A stretch of 64,000 nt of DNA, from assembly GCA_024699855.1 (NCBI GenBank), contig JAMPIQ010000002.1:12710001-12774000 (forward strand), written 5' to 3'. This stretch comes from Aphelenchoides besseyi. Lineage: Eukaryota > Nematoda > Chromadorea > Rhabditida > Aphelenchoididae. The notes beneath the pieces are model-generated. The model was not told the DNA's origin. It ran no database searches and worked only from the letters and a program-made list of their open reading frames with translations. Numbering within the stretch: the stretch's first letter is position 1; each line of letters opens with the position of its first letter. The translations under genes were made by a program, and so were the position numbers. Positions 12,245 through 24,604 of the stretch are shown piece by piece.

Positions 12245-15200
12245 ATGGAGACACCAAATGAACTCTCCAAACGGGCAGAAGATGAAGCGACGATCATCAA
12301 AGTAAGTGGGCAACATATGCGACGATAACTCTTCATGTTCAGCTTATATTCGGACAAGAGGTTGTTCATTGCAAAAGCCGAGATTGTTGGAAAGTATGTG
12401 AACGAATATTGACTGTATTAGTTTAGAATGTTTGTAGCAATTCCATAACCTCGAACTGCGAGTTAGATTGGGATCGACGACATCGGACAAAGACGCTGCA
12501 TCAATTGAGTTGGATTTTAACTGTCCGCCAACATATCCTTTAGAGTAAGATTCCCAATCTACATAACAGATTAATTGAGAGAATTTTTAGCCCACCGAAG
12601 ATCACAATCTTAAAGCCGATTGGACTTCGAGTGAATGAGGTGTTTGAACTAAACGAACTTCTAAATACACGCATACGACAGATTGCGGGAGCAGTAAGTG
12701 GGTTTTAATCATATTGTTTTCATTTGTATTGCAGGAACTCATCTACGATATTTGTGTTGAAGCACAAAACTATTTGCGATCAAAAAGAGAGTCGACCGAG
12801 AGTAACGAGCAAACAGTTTCACGTCCGTCCACAACTCATCTACAACCCTCAAATGTTAATCGAAATCCAGCCCGACAAAATAGTGTAGATTCACGTCAAA
12901 GCGTAGTTTTGGCCAAAGACGAAGAGCCAATTGAAGTTCGTGTGGAGGATGAACTCAGATGTCGTCGAGAGAAATGGTTGCAACGAATTGGACCGTTGGG
13001 TGATGGCATCAAAGTCGAATTAATATCGAAACCCGGTCAATTGGTTGAAATCAATCGTGTTATGAATTCGACTGTTAAACGAAAACATGAATATGCAACT
13101 GAGTACTACGCTTGTGACCAAGTGAGTAGCACTAAAACACTATGCCGTCATTTGTGGTTATTTGCAGCAACGTGTTATCCTCGTTTCGGAATACAAATTT
13201 CAACATAAGCTCACGAAACGCGATAAGAATCTAATCGCGAAACTGTCGACATTTGAAAAATCATTGAGAACTTTCTCTTCGCATGTTTTGAACAATAACT
13301 TGGTGCCGATCGATGATGAGTTCTTGACGACCTTTGCTTTTCTTCACGTGCATCGAGCCTCAAATAGTCCTCATTTGTTTGACACTCGACTACTTGTTGG
13401 ACAATACATCGATTTGGATTCACAAACATTAAGTGTTGATGGAGTTCTACAAAATTTGCTTAAAACGTCAAAGGTAATCCAACACATTCTAGTGTTATTT
13501 TATGTGTTTAGGACACACTTTTACCGCAAATTGCCAATCACTTGATTTGTGGATTGAAGACTTTACATGAATTTCGCGTAGCGCATGGAGACCTCAATTT
13601 GAACACAATTTGGATACGTTCAGACAAAACGTTTTTCATGTCCGATCATCATTTGTGGTAAGTTCGTATTGATAGGCAATTTAAATCTCCGAATTAGCTC
13701 CGATATTCTTCATTTCTGTCATTCATTTGGGCATATTACCGAAGAATCGGTTCGTCGAAGAAGAGTTTCTGTTCATTCATTACGTTTGCGAGATCTTAAA
13801 TCTTTGGGCTCGGTTCTTATGGAAATCAATCAACGCGACAAAAGTTCTTTTACGAATCAAGAATGTCTTAAAGACTTCGTGTCGCAATGTAATTTATCCC
13901 AAGCGCATGTGCAGAATCTTTCAAACCATTGGTTTTTGTACTTGAGTGAGTTTAAGACTTTGCAATCAATTTCTATTTACTTTGTTTAGGTTTTCCTGCA
14001 AGTCCAAAAAATGAGGATGGAAGCACGAGCTTCACATCGAATCCAACTGCTGCACTGAAACAATCGGGACGTCTGCTCAAAGAATATCATGTGATCAACT
14101 ACATTGGTCGAGGTGGTTTCGGTGAAGTTTTCTTGGCACGGTAAACCTCATATATGTTTTCTGGAAAATAATTGTACTGTAGGAACAAATTGGATGGTAA
14201 CAACTATGCTATCAAAAGAATTCCATTAACCGACGTTCCGTGGAAACAAATCGAACGAATCAAAAACGAAGTTGCATTGTGTTCCAAAATTACTGATGTC
14301 AATATTGTGAGGTATTTTTCGTCGTGGCTTGAAACTATCACTTTGGATGCAAATGAAACAGACGGTACGCAACTCTTAATGCAGATTCTTCATCCATACG
14401 TTTAAGTCTCAAGTGAATCAATTTCCCAAGCAATTTCGGATGATCAATCACTCTTGCCAAGCAAACTGCGCAATCTGAGCGATCAATTCCCTTCGTATGC
14501 AAAAGATAAACAGAAACCGATCGATAACACAAATACGTCCGAATCATCCGATGACAGTGGTCCGGGATTCTTTCATGCTCCTAAAACTCAACAGAAGAAG
14601 CCAACAACCTTAGTCAACATGTCACATGGCTCAGACTTATCGGTTGTATTTGCTGGCGACGACAAAAACGATGGAAATGTTTTCGGACTTTCGGATCTAT
14701 CAGAAGAGCAAAGCACTGAGAAGAGTCAAAGTAAATCGGAGTTGTCTCTGACCTATCTCTGTCTACAAATGGAATACTGCAAACACGAAACGCTTAGAAA
14801 ACTCATCGACGACAACGAACTTTTTGACAACGCTGCAATGACTTGGAGAATTTTCAAAGAGATACTTCTCGGACTAAAATGCATGCATTCCTACTCGCTG
14901 ATACACCGAGACGTTAAACCTTCGAATATATTTTTGGATAGCAATTGGGTTGTTAAGATTGGCGATTTCGGATTGGCAACTCGTGCGTTATTCCATTCTG
15001 ATGACGACAGTGCGGTGGTAAATAATCCCAACTCGAGCAATGCTCTTCAACCGTCAATGACCAAAAATATCGGGACCACACTTTATATTGCACCAGAAGC
15101 AAAAGAAAACGAACGAAAAGTTTATAATACAAAGTTTGACATCTACAGGTATAGTTCATTAAGCAACAAACATGAATAACTCAGTTTAGTCTTGGTATTG

Positions 15201-17741
15201 TGTTGTTTGAAATGTTGTTGAAACCACCGGCCACTCGGATTGAAAGAATTCAAATTTTGGAGAAATTGCGCGATGAAATGGTGATTCCAAGTGAAACATT
15301 TGACAACCTTCCGTCATCGCATCGACAATCTGCTGAAAAGCTATTGAAATGGTGTTTGCAAAGAGATCCGTTGGAACGTCCAACAGCAACTGAACTGCTA
15401 GAGTCTGGTCTAATTCCAGTCATTGAATCGGAGGAGAATAAGTTCATTCAAATTTTTCGTACCAAACAAAAACTTCGACCGTTGCTGTTGCATGAACTGT
15501 TCAACACTCCTCTACAGCCTACACTCGGGAATAATTACGATCGAAAATTCTGCACGGTAAAACGATTTCACGAAGATGATTGAATTAATTTTTAGGAATC
15601 CATGAATCGACCTTTTCCGCTGGATACTATAAAAGTTTTGTCTGATTTGCTTCGTTTAAATGGCTACGACTTTCTGCATAATCAGGAATTGGTTCCATGT
15701 CTGCAGAATTTCTCATTCGAAGGTTTGAACTCAACCTTGTTGAGTAGTTTGTGCGAATCGTACAAAGTGATGGAGAGTCATAACGGTACAATTCTCCAAC
15801 TTCCAACAACTTTTCGTTATGGTTTTGCTCGATTTTGTGCGCATCGTGGTATTACAAGGTTGAAAGCCTGCTCTATAGGCCGCGTTTACAGTCAGTCTTC
15901 TACTTTGAACAATCATCCAGAAAGCAGATACGAACTTGAGGTTTGAATTCGTTCTGTGTGTAATGTGCGAGTTTGAATTTAGGTTGATATTATTGCTCCC
16001 CATGAATTTAATACACAAATATCTATCGATCTTCTGGAGCTGGTCGTTGAAATTTTCAAGAAGTTGCATCTTCCGGACTTAAAATGGAAGTTGGTCATCA
16101 ACCATCGATCACTTTTGAAGGCCGTTTGTTTGCATTACGGGCTTGTGGATGAATTCACACAAAATAACTTTTTGAATTTATTGTACGAATTCTCGTCACA
16201 AACGCGAAGTAAGTTGATTCAATGGAATTTTTTTCTGATGTTGTATTTCAGAAGATTCGTATTCGAATTTGTTGTTCGGTTTAACTCATCAGTGTGGAAT
16301 GTCTGAGAAAGTGGCTCATGACATGTGCATTTTGTTGAATCTACCGGTCAGCACTCCGCATCAACTTCGAGAACGATTGAGATCACTACTACGATCCAAA
16401 CATGAGCAAGTGCGAGAGAACGCAGAACGTGCATTAGCAGAATACGACTCTATTTTCCACAATCTATCTCACAAACTACGTAATTAGTCAAGATCTATTG
16501 TTTGAAGTTTAGTTCGTATTTCAGCTGCTCAGTTGAACATGTCGTTCTTTCCGATTTTCTGTTATCAACCGTTGATATTCTCCGATGGTCTGCTGTTTTC
16601 TATGCGTGTTGAGTTCTGTGATTCGAAAGGCAAAACGACATGGATTCCGTTACTTTCCGGTGGTCAATACGACAAATTTCTTGCGTTAAATCGTCAGATT
16701 AACGCTTCAAGTCTACTAGAATCAAATTGTTCTGCCTTCGGCTTCAATTTCGCTATTGCAAATGCCGCTGATCTGCAATTTTTCCTTAATAAAAGTAAGA
16801 AAATTCAATTTACTGAAGAAAATTAACCGTTTTGTAGGTAAAAAGAAACTAACTTCATCTCTTGTATTAGTCGCTTGTTCATCTCTCGACTACTTCGCTG
16901 CAGCTGCTTCAATGGCAAATCAACTTCGCGAGTACGAAATTCCAACGGACTTATGGCAAGAAGAACTTAATTTCAGTATCGGTGGAACTCTGCTGGTAAA
17001 CTTAAGTGTACACAAGAACAGTAATAGCTTGCAGTATTTTAGGAATATTGTTTGGAGCGACCGGTTCATTTCATCTTGCAGTTTGTTAATCTCGACAACA
17101 TTTGCATTTATCAAAATGAGAGGTTTGAGGATTCGAATGCGGCGAATGAGTTTCGAATCATTCAAAATCGAGCTACTGTTTCTGAAACGCTAAAACACTT
17201 CGCTTTACAAGTACGATCAACAAAAGACGAAAAAGACGGAGTGAGTTCGAAGTCTACGGATGGATCGGGTGTTGATCGAGCCGATTTGAAGAATCTACCG
17301 ATGACTGCTTCCATGCAAAATGTCAATTTGAAAACATGTTCCACCCGTTCTTCAAAACTCGCACATCATACGCGCAAAAAATACGAAGTACTCAAAAGTG
17401 ACTAAACTTATATATAATGAATGTCTTTTTAGAGCCACGCCTTTGCTGTTTTGAATCCACTTTTGAAACGGTTTAGTAGCAAATGTCATATCGATGCATT
17501 AATAACCGATTTACCACTCGAAGTTCTATCGGCAATAGCGAATATTGATCGAACTCGAGGACACGATCACACGTTTACCGAATTCCAACTGTTAGCTAAA
17601 CAACATCCGAAAGTCAAATCGGACATCTTTCTCCTCTTCGACGAAATGGAGACTTTTATCGAACAGCAGAATAATTCGAACAAACTTTTAATACTTCTTT
17701 CGCCTGGTATTGACGATTCTTTTTATCGTTTACTGTTATAG
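12245..17741 (+). CDS. gcn-2: eIF2-alpha kinase GCN2 (EIF2AK4)
   Basis: Nineteen exons join in phase to about 1575 residues, close to the usual 1600-1650. Domains in order: N-terminal RWD (ending PPTYPLEPPKITIL) that binds GCN1; a degenerate kinase with HGDLNLNTIW where HRD would be and SDH for DFG; the active kinase with GRGGFGEVF, AIKRI, an insert of about 130 residues rich in Ser and Asp, HRDVKPSNIF, GDFGLAT and the end of the catalytic lobe at RDPLERPTATELL; then a HisRS-like region (LLHELFNTPLQPTL, later FGFNFAIANAADLQF) and a C-terminal dimerisation/ribosome-binding part. It senses uncharged tRNA and phosphorylates eIF2-alpha. Start ATG 12245 opens directly into the RWD. A polyadenylation signal lies at about 17848. 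Confidence 0.95.
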
Positions 17742-17867
17742 CTGTTTGTCCAACATATCGAACCGTTCGTTCATATCTTTCTAAACGTTTGGTTAGTATT
17801 TATTCATTAGATAACGGTGATGTATGACTACGATGAACTGGTTGTTGAATAAAATTTCTATTGTTTA

Positions 17868-18270
17868 ATGAACGGTGACTGTCGAGCATACAGGCGACGA
17901 CTACGCACTTTTCTTGTCGATGAAATAGCTAAACAACAAACTGTAGACTTTCTACTCTCTTCATCTAACTCAACGCTTTTTGGTGTTGACCCAAATGTTC
18001 GAAACGTTTCAGCAACAGCCATCAATCAAAAAGATGTTGCCTACATCAAACACGACTCGGAATTCACTTATAACGTAATTTCACATATCGAGTTCTCATT
18101 TGAACTTCTTTTCATGAACTTTAACTCTTTTATGACATTGCATTTGATCGGTTTCATGCAACAACGATCTCGTTTCGCGCTTAGTAACAGCTGGATGTCC
18201 TCAGTTATGCACACGCATTTCTGAAGATAAACAGTGTGGTTATCTGTTTGTAGTAAAAATCTCTGAATAG
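17868..18270 (+). CDS. Small unrecognised gene downstream of gcn2
   Basis: Exons 17868-18074 and 18205-18270 read 90 residues from MNGDCRAYRRRLRTFLVDE to a TAG at 18268-18270 (ending CGYLFVVKISE). The joint is in phase and flanked by gtaatt and ttcctcag-type ends. Codon use looks like its neighbours. The start lies only 126 bases after the gcn2 stop and about 20 bases after its polyadenylation signal, so the two may be co-transcribed. No domain, signal peptide or membrane segment is recognised. Confidence 0.45.
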
Positions 18271-18359
18271 CAATCAAAACTCGTTGTTTATCTCGTTGAA
18301 ATAACGTTTACATTACGTATAGTCAGAATCCATTGCTTTCGCGCGATTGTTTGCAATAG

Positions 18360-18632
18360 TTGTTGAGTTCAAATGCTGGACATAAAGAAAATGTCCGCGC
18401 GATACGCGGAAGAACGCAAATCTTATTAAGTTCTCAGCATCTACAAGACAGTGATCAAGTACAACGATTAAGCATTCTTGTTTTCACATGTCTGTCAGAA
18501 CTATCATTTGAAGATGTGAGTATCGTAGTAGGTTGTTACAACACATTTTCAATAACGAATGACCTTTAGGTCTTAAAGAAGCATTGTGTACGAGACAACA
18601 GTTTGATCGTTAAAGTTTTTTGCTTTGTTTGA
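18360..18632 (+). CDS. Possible exon pair of an unrecognised gene
   Basis: A reading from about 18435 (HLQDSDQVQRLSILVF, then TCLSELSFED) ends at a good donor, gtgagt, at 18515. It continues in phase after tttag at 18570 as VLKKHCVRDNSLIVKV to a TGA near 18632. The upstream limit is unclear because two frames are open over 18370-18430. It may be the last exons of an unseen gene or chance. No family recognised. Confidence 0.25.
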
Positions 18633-19922
18633 TTTTATGAGTTTGAATGAAAACAAGTTGAGCGGTTTCTCGGAACGTTCGAAACTCATAAAGAACATGC
18701 GTCTTGTCGTTCCACTCCATCAACTCGATTTGTTAACAAACGTGTGAATCAGCAAACCGACAATGGAATCCCCCTCGAATTCTTGCGCATCAAATTCCAA
18801 TGATTCTGTGATCGTTGCAATTGAGATCAAGTTCTTTGAGTTCAATGACGATTAATCTTTTGCGTTTTGCAATCTTGTGACCGGACATTTTCATTGGGAA
18901 ACGCTACTCAAACGTGTTGTTTACGCGTGTAATACCCGACCGTACGCAACACTTTTAAAAACTATTGTGCTGATGCATGGAGCTGATTTTTCGCTCTCCG
19001 AATTTCGCTGTTCGCTCGACGATTGATTAGCGTCGCTGTAAGATTGACTGATTCATCGATGTTAGGAGGAAAATTCTCCGTGAGATGAAATCAACGACGA
19101 TAAACTAGATTCTACGGGGAACAAAATAAAAACAAAAGATCGCTGCCACCGGCGTGATTTAACCGCAAGATCATAATCAATTGTTCGTTCTGCAGAACAA
19201 ACGTCTGCGTTTTTTGAATTCAGAAATCATTTTCAAGAGAATGTTGACAATCTGATCGTTCGCCGGCAGCTCATGAGCTCAGTTCGTGACCGGTTAATTC
19301 CGTTTGCGTAGAATCCATGTTTCCATATAAGCGGTCATTCCGATGTGTTTTCACTTTTGGAAGCCAATCGTTGGGTTCTTTTGCGGTTTTGGCGAACAAT
19401 CCACTTCTTTTCCACATCCCACTCATAAGACTGGACGGTATTTTAACGTCTATTGAACTTTTTGTGTTTTCAGTTCCGCCCGATTAATGGAGGTGGTAGT
19501 TTACAATGTGTACAAAAACGCCGAGAGTTCTTGATCAAATCAACTTCAAAAAAAGAAACTTCGGCACTCCCCCGTGTTTTCATATTCGCCATTTTTATAA
19601 TTAATTTCTCTTCGGGATCGTTGACGGATCAAACTGTTCCGGGTGCGAATGTCTGGGTTGTGGTCGCATTAAATTTGAGCCAAAATGTTTAAAAGAAACC
19701 GATATTGTCGAAGAAAGTGATCGCACGTGCTTCTTCCACCCAAACTTTTTGTTCTCGATCTTTGTGATGTTTGGCGCGAGTGCTTTCAACAAACGTACTG
19801 TCAGTTTTCGAACGCTTATGCGATCAACTTTCTTCGTGAGCGGTGACAAGGCAATTTTTTCAAATTGCAGAGGGAGTTCGAACCAAAGGTCATTACGTCA
19901 AATGCCACACTGAACAACTGAA
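18633..19922. other. Intergenic, no supported gene
   Basis: About 1.3 kb upstream of the PIM kinase start. An open frame at 19453-19692 follows an acceptor-like ttttcag but leads nowhere recognisable. The stretch presumably contains the PIM promoter; no specific element is seen. Confidence 0.4.
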
Positions 19923-21433
19923 ATGACGTTGACTTTAACTGACATTGTGAAAAGAGTTCGAGTCGTTGCTGCGCGACAGTTGTTTACTGTGAGATCTCTG
20001 TTAACAGGTTAGTTGCAAGTCCTAATCACATATTTGTTAGCATTGTTTTAAGTTATTATTACACTGAAGGAGATGAATTAATGTTTTGGTGAATTTTTAG
20101 GACGTGGACTGCAAAAGTTCAATAAACAGTACGTAGTAAGCGCCGACGTGCTCGGAAATGGCGGTTTTGGAGTCGTATATGCGGGCCACAGTATTTCAAA
20201 TTACTCGCCTGTGGCCGTTAAATTTGTGGAACGAAAGCACGTTTTGGAATGGGGAAAAGTAAGGGTCTTTGTAGTATGTATTGTAGTATCCGATTTACAG
20301 TTAGATGATGAAAACTTGCCCATGGAAATCTGCATGTTGAGTGCATGTTCCCAAATCGACGGAGTGATTAACTTGATCAACTATTTCACCGTTCCGGAAG
20401 GATTCTTGATTGTGATGGAAAGACCGTTGGTCTCCATTGACCTGTACAATTTTATAAACGAAGCCGATGGCGGAGCATTAAGCGAAGATGCAAGTTTGAA
20501 TTTAACCAAATAATTTATGTTGGAATGTCTTTAGCTCACGCAATTTATTTTTCGACAAGTCGTGAACACAGTCTATGAATGTATGCAGAGGAAGATCGTA
20601 CATCGTGATATCAAAAACGAAAACATTGTGATTGATCTCATCAGCGGGAATACGAAGCTAATCGACTTCGGAGCCGCAACTTTTACGTCATCGAGACGTC
20701 GTCGCAATTTCCAAGGTACTCGTTTGTATACGGCACCTGAGTATTTCCATAGTGCCTTGTACTTGGATATGGAAGCTACCGTGTGGTCTCTTGGCGTGGT
20801 CTTGTACAGTGCTCTCAACGGTCAACTTCCGTTTCTAACTCAAAAAGACGTAATGACCAAACATTTGCTTGGTCCGCTTCCAAAGTTTACCGTATACTCA
20901 ACAGGTAATAAATACTATATCGTATTGAATTCAACGAACGTTTTTTAGAAGCTGAAGAGTTAATACGCTCGTGTTTGGCATACGAACCAAGTGACAGAAT
21001 CTCGTTGAAAGCACTGCGCTCACATCGCTGGTTATCTAGATTGGAGAATTCAGATTGGGAATCATTGACGAAAGATTTGAAGATCATGAAAAATGACTTG
21101 AAATCTCTTTCTTCCTCGTCTTTTGAATCGGGAGTCGGAAGTTCGAATGAGCAATCGAATGCCATTGTGTTGGATGAGACGAGTTTGCGAAATGAAAAAA
21201 CAAACGAGAACGTAGATCACCAATACAACGAAACGTCATCAACTAGAAGAACAAAACATCGAGATGTAAAACTTTCTGCAATTGATTGTCCAGAAACTCA
21301 TGAGAGGAAACCAAGACGGTATGTTTCTAATCCTTCTTGGTTATTATGATGTTGTTTCAGAATTCTACCGAAAATGTCGCGGGACTCGGGTATTTCATCG
21401 CCGTTAGCAAGTCCATTGATTCTGAAGCACTAA
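19923..21433 (+). CDS. PIM-family serine/threonine kinase
   Basis: Exons 19923-20007, 20101-20258, 20301-20489, 20535-20904, 20949-21318 and 21361-21433 give 414 residues. Kinase motifs: LGNGGFGVVYAG (P-loop), AVKFVERKHVLEW, LPMEICML, the PIM-type hinge MERPLVSIDLYNF, HRDIKNENIVID, KLIDFGAATF, GTRLYTAPEYF and WSLGVVLYSAL. The ERP hinge and the L-W-G/P-M-E-I context are specific to PIM kinases (nematode prk-1/prk-2), which are constitutively active. After the kinase come about 130 residues rich in Ser, Asn and Glu. The third intron (20490-20534) begins with GC instead of GT; no GT donor keeps frame. The polyadenylation signal at about 21481 lies in a repeat also found at 41.5 kb. Confidence 0.9.
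20490..20534 (+). other. GC-AG intron in the PIM kinase gene
   Basis: Between exons reading GALSED and LTQFIFRQVV the only phase-0 junction is gat|gcaagt...ctttag|ctc. The gcaagt donor is the usual form of the rare GC-AG class of U2 introns. The intron is 45 nt. Confidence 0.75.
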
Positions 21434-22133
21434 ACATGATCTGAATTTTGCATTGGTATCAATACGTGTATGTTTATGTGAATAAACCTTAAACCCAAGT
21501 TGATGTCTTTACTCTTATTTAATTGTAATTGAACCTTTCCGTAAGTGGAGATGATGGTTAGAAGTGGACCAGCAGCCCGATAGTGTATGTCGTAAAAATT
21601 GCGGTGACGAGTACGTCCCTATTTGCTATTAGGTAATTGAATAAGTTCCTTTCAATAAGAACGAAAACAATGAGAACTTTAATCGTCGAATAGAAATTCA
21701 CAGGATCGGTTGGCCTTCCTCATCGTCTAAGGTTTCCTGTCGTTGATGATGTTCTGTGCTTGCCGTATTAAAGCTGTGGAGAAATGTGAATTGAAGGTTA
21801 CATTGCTTCACTCCCGAGCATCAATAATTGCCATGTGCATATTTAATGTCTTGTGAACTTCTTGTTAAACGCAACTAGACTTTTGATCGCGTAAGCATTA
21901 ACAAAATCGAAATCATCTGCATAAGATCTGGCGGTAGAACAAGAGCTTTTTGAGCAGGTGAATGAAATAAAGCGATTGGTTCATTACGAACTACGTATTC
22001 AATCTTATTCTACGCAGCTCCAAGATTACATTCCTGAAACTCTTGCAATCCGTCGCTCTACTGCTCGAATCCCTTGAGTAACTGACGCTCATGAAGTGAC
22101 CCTCTTCTAAAACTTAGAAGGTGAGGAGCAAAA
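21434..22133. other. Intergenic between PIM kinase and 5S rRNA
   Basis: About 700 bases with no open frame of note. Includes the repeat at 21475-21539. Nothing else supported. Confidence 0.5.
21475..21539 (+). repeat. Dispersed repeat, copy 1
   Basis: About 65 bases (tatgtgaataaaccttaaac onward) match 41473-41538 with roughly 85-90% identity by eye, same orientation. This copy supplies the aataaa of the PIM kinase gene. Confidence 0.7.
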
Positions 22134-22252
22134 AGCGTTCGTCACTTGAGATTCCAAGGACGTCTCCGATCCATGTACTAATCAAGCTCACCGTTGCTTA
22201 ACTTGCCAGATCGGACGGGATGGCGTGCATTCAACGAGATATGGACGAACAC
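22134..22252 (-). rRNA. 5S ribosomal RNA
   Basis: 119 nt, read from 22252 to 22134. It contains the conserved nematode 5S core (AATGCACGCCATCCCGTCC, then ATCTGGCAAGTTAAGCAACG) and the internal promoter region GGATCGGAGACG. The ends pair: GTGTTCGTC at the 5' end with GACGAACGC at the 3' end. A TTTTT Pol III terminator follows directly. It differs from the plus copy at 31192 by one base. Upstream sequence TTAGGTCTTCTCTT is shared with that copy. Confidence 0.93.
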
Positions 22253-22357
22253 ATTCGATTGGTGGAAGAGAAGACCTAAGAAGTGAATAGCTGGCAGTCA
22301 ACAACAAAGTGGCAACAACATGCCCAAAGTTCAACACCAAAGCATGATCATAAGTCC

Positions 22358-23210
22358 TCAAGTCACGCCGAAGTTGGTCTCCTTCGTATTGATCGCGATC
22401 AACGTTGCCGCCATCTCCATGAATGAACGGACCATCCAAATCTGTTCTTCTTTCATCTGTCGATCTTCTCGCGTTGTTGAGTGCGTTCGGTTTGCATTGG
22501 CGGCTTTCTGAAACAAACAAAATCATTCGATTGTAGAAGACAATCAACTTACACGAACTCTGAGTCGATGTTCCATCTGCTTGACGATCTGTTCGAGTTT
22601 GTTGAGTTGCTCTTGGTCGATCGGCTCGTGGCAATTGACGAATACGAGCTGCTTGCGATTAAGCATTCCAAATTCTGCGCCCGTTAGGAACGAGCAAAGA
22701 AACTGATACTAAAAAGAAGATTTAGATGTGAAACCAGTGGAGAACTCACCTTTTCCACTCCTCGCTTTGCATTGAGCATTTCCTTTAAGACTTGATGAGG
22801 CTGCTCAACCTCGTTCAGTTCCTTGTCAACTTAGAAGATCGGCGAGTTCTGAAAACGAAAGTATTAAAACATTTAGATCGAATTGACTCACCTTTTAGAA
22901 ACTATGTTGGTATTTTGTCATTTGAGTTCGTTTCAACGTATTGACCGTTGTCAGAAGTTGCAACTTGAAGTCGATTTCAAAGCGTTGAGAACACTTCGGC
23001 AAAGAGAGCAATTGGACAACGGGTGAGAACATGGTATTAATCGGTAACGGATGCTTGACTTCGAGAACATTTTTTTTTGCTTTTTCGAAGAACGAAGCAA
23101 AACACTCGGATGGCGTTCGTTTGAAGCTTCCAGCCGTTTTTGGGCTCTTTGGTTTTGACGACAGTTTCCTTTGAGTTTGTGTGCCCTCGTACACTGCAAT
23201 TGCACATGAA
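22358..23210 (-). CDS. Unrecognised gene, 3' exons (splicing ambiguous)
   Basis: Minus-strand exons about 23197-22898, 22848/22829-22750, 22708-22553 and 22507-22358. The last three read EVEQPHQVLKEMLNAK, YQFLCSFLTGAEFGML, RKQLVFVNCHEPIDQEQ and REDRQMKEEQIWMVRSF, ending GVT before TGA. If the strong gtgagt/tttcag sites flanking 22849-22892 are used, both bordering exons contain an in-frame TAA. A weaker pair (gtttct donor, ttctaag acceptor at 22829) keeps the frame open and removes both. The protein is helical and charged, with no domain I can name. The 5' end is not found. Confidence 0.5.
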
Positions 23211-23378
23211 TGAAAGAATGTAAGCACAAAATCTGAAGTTCTATTGAGATTATAATAGCTAATAGGTCATTTGAATTGTACGATTTTTAAGTGGCTTCTA
23301 CTGTAGACTCGTTTCAATTATTCTTTACAGCTAACATTGTGATTTCGATCGTTTATTTAGAACTTAAGTAGTGGTTAA

Positions 23379-24604
23379 TTAGTCAGTAGCTACGCGTACA
23401 GTTGGAATGGACGAATAGAAACTCGTCAAGGCGTGTTGTTCAACAATCATGCTCGACTTCTGTCGAGGTAGAATACAACAATCAACGTAAAAGAATCTGC
23501 TACAAAATTGCGCAGTTGTTATTCGGTATTGTTTTATAACGAAAAGTGAAATCAGAGCATCAAACAGCGGACTGGCTGCAAGACAATTGTGTTGTCACAA
23601 TAACGTTTTCGTGAGTAATCGGTTGAACCAGCAATAAGGCTGATGACAAGAACAAAAATGCCGGGACCTAAAACTACACGTTGACTTTGACTAACTACAA
23701 ACGAAATCACCTGACAAAGAAGAGGTACAAGTGCCTGAATCAACGTCACAAGAGCAATCTGACGTGTCCTCAACAGTCTCGTGTGGTCATGAAGCGACTG
23801 AACAAACGATATATGTAATGCGACCATTCGAAACACAAGAATGTTCGAAACGAACGTGACCATGTGAGCAAAAACCGTCAACAATGCGAAGCCAAAGAAT
23901 AGCCATTTAACCACATCGTGTCTCGCAAAGCTAATGATTGTTAAGAGAAATAGTGGAATCAAATCACTAGCTAGACAGATGACAACGGCTCGACGACCCG
24001 CAAAATACTAAAACGCATTTATACAAACCAATAAGAGTTCTATCTGTTACCTGATCATAAATTTTTGGTTGTGATGCTGCAACTACGCGGGAAATCGAAA
24101 TCGGAATAAGCGCGCAAATCACCAAACCAAAACTTCCATAATAAGCAATTGCCGATCAGGCCATTAAAGTGGTGGAAAGCTAACTTCGATCCAAATTAAC
24201 ATAACCCATGAACATGTACAGGAGTGCTGTAACTACGAGAGTAATCAAGTTAAGAAGCTGAATGCGTATCGCAAACAATATCGACTACAACCAAATTTGC
24301 AATGAAATGACGATAGTCTCCTTGAATGTTAATACCAATATACATCGTAAACACATTGGTGACCAGCCCTAAAACATTCGCTTGCGTATGAAGTGTAGTC
24401 GATGAACTCACCCAAGAACGCTGTGGTGATAACCAAAATAGCGATTAAGGTCCGAAAAATCTCTGGATCTGATTGGTAAGCAGCTCGAAGAGCGAGCTGA
24501 ATCTCCACATCGTTGAGATCGGTGGAGTTAACAAAATAATCTTCGTCGTAAATATCCCGTGATGTGTGAATCGACGCTTCATACTCAACGCTTGTCCAAC
24601 TCAT
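23379..24604 (-). pseudogene. Serpentine (7TM) receptor, with in-frame stops
   Basis: Read on the minus strand from ATG 24604 (MSWTSVEYEASIHTSRDIYD, with an N-glycosylation-type NST) through LIAILVITTAFLGLVTNVF (TM1), then IANLVV and LLNLITLVVTALLYMFMGY. It continues to SAIAYYGSFGLVICALIPI, FAGRRAVVICLASDLIPLF and a seventh segment SPLFDALISLFVIKQYR, ending at TAA 23379. The pattern fits nematode chemoreceptor-type GPCRs. Between TM2 and TM3 the frame carries TAG (24180-24182) and TGA (24156-24158), and I found no intron that removes them. The rest is well preserved, so decay is recent, or the stops are assembly errors or polymorphic. One intron here seems to be 31 nt. Confidence 0.6.

Noticed and set aside
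13727..13945. Second plus-strand frame inside gcn2
   Set aside because: Off-frame shadow; the spliced gcn2 frame over the same bases continues the pseudokinase domain.
22188..22634. 148-codon minus-strand open frame
   Set aside because: Its 3' part is the 5S rRNA gene read as protein and its 5' part overlaps, in another frame, exons that splice well.
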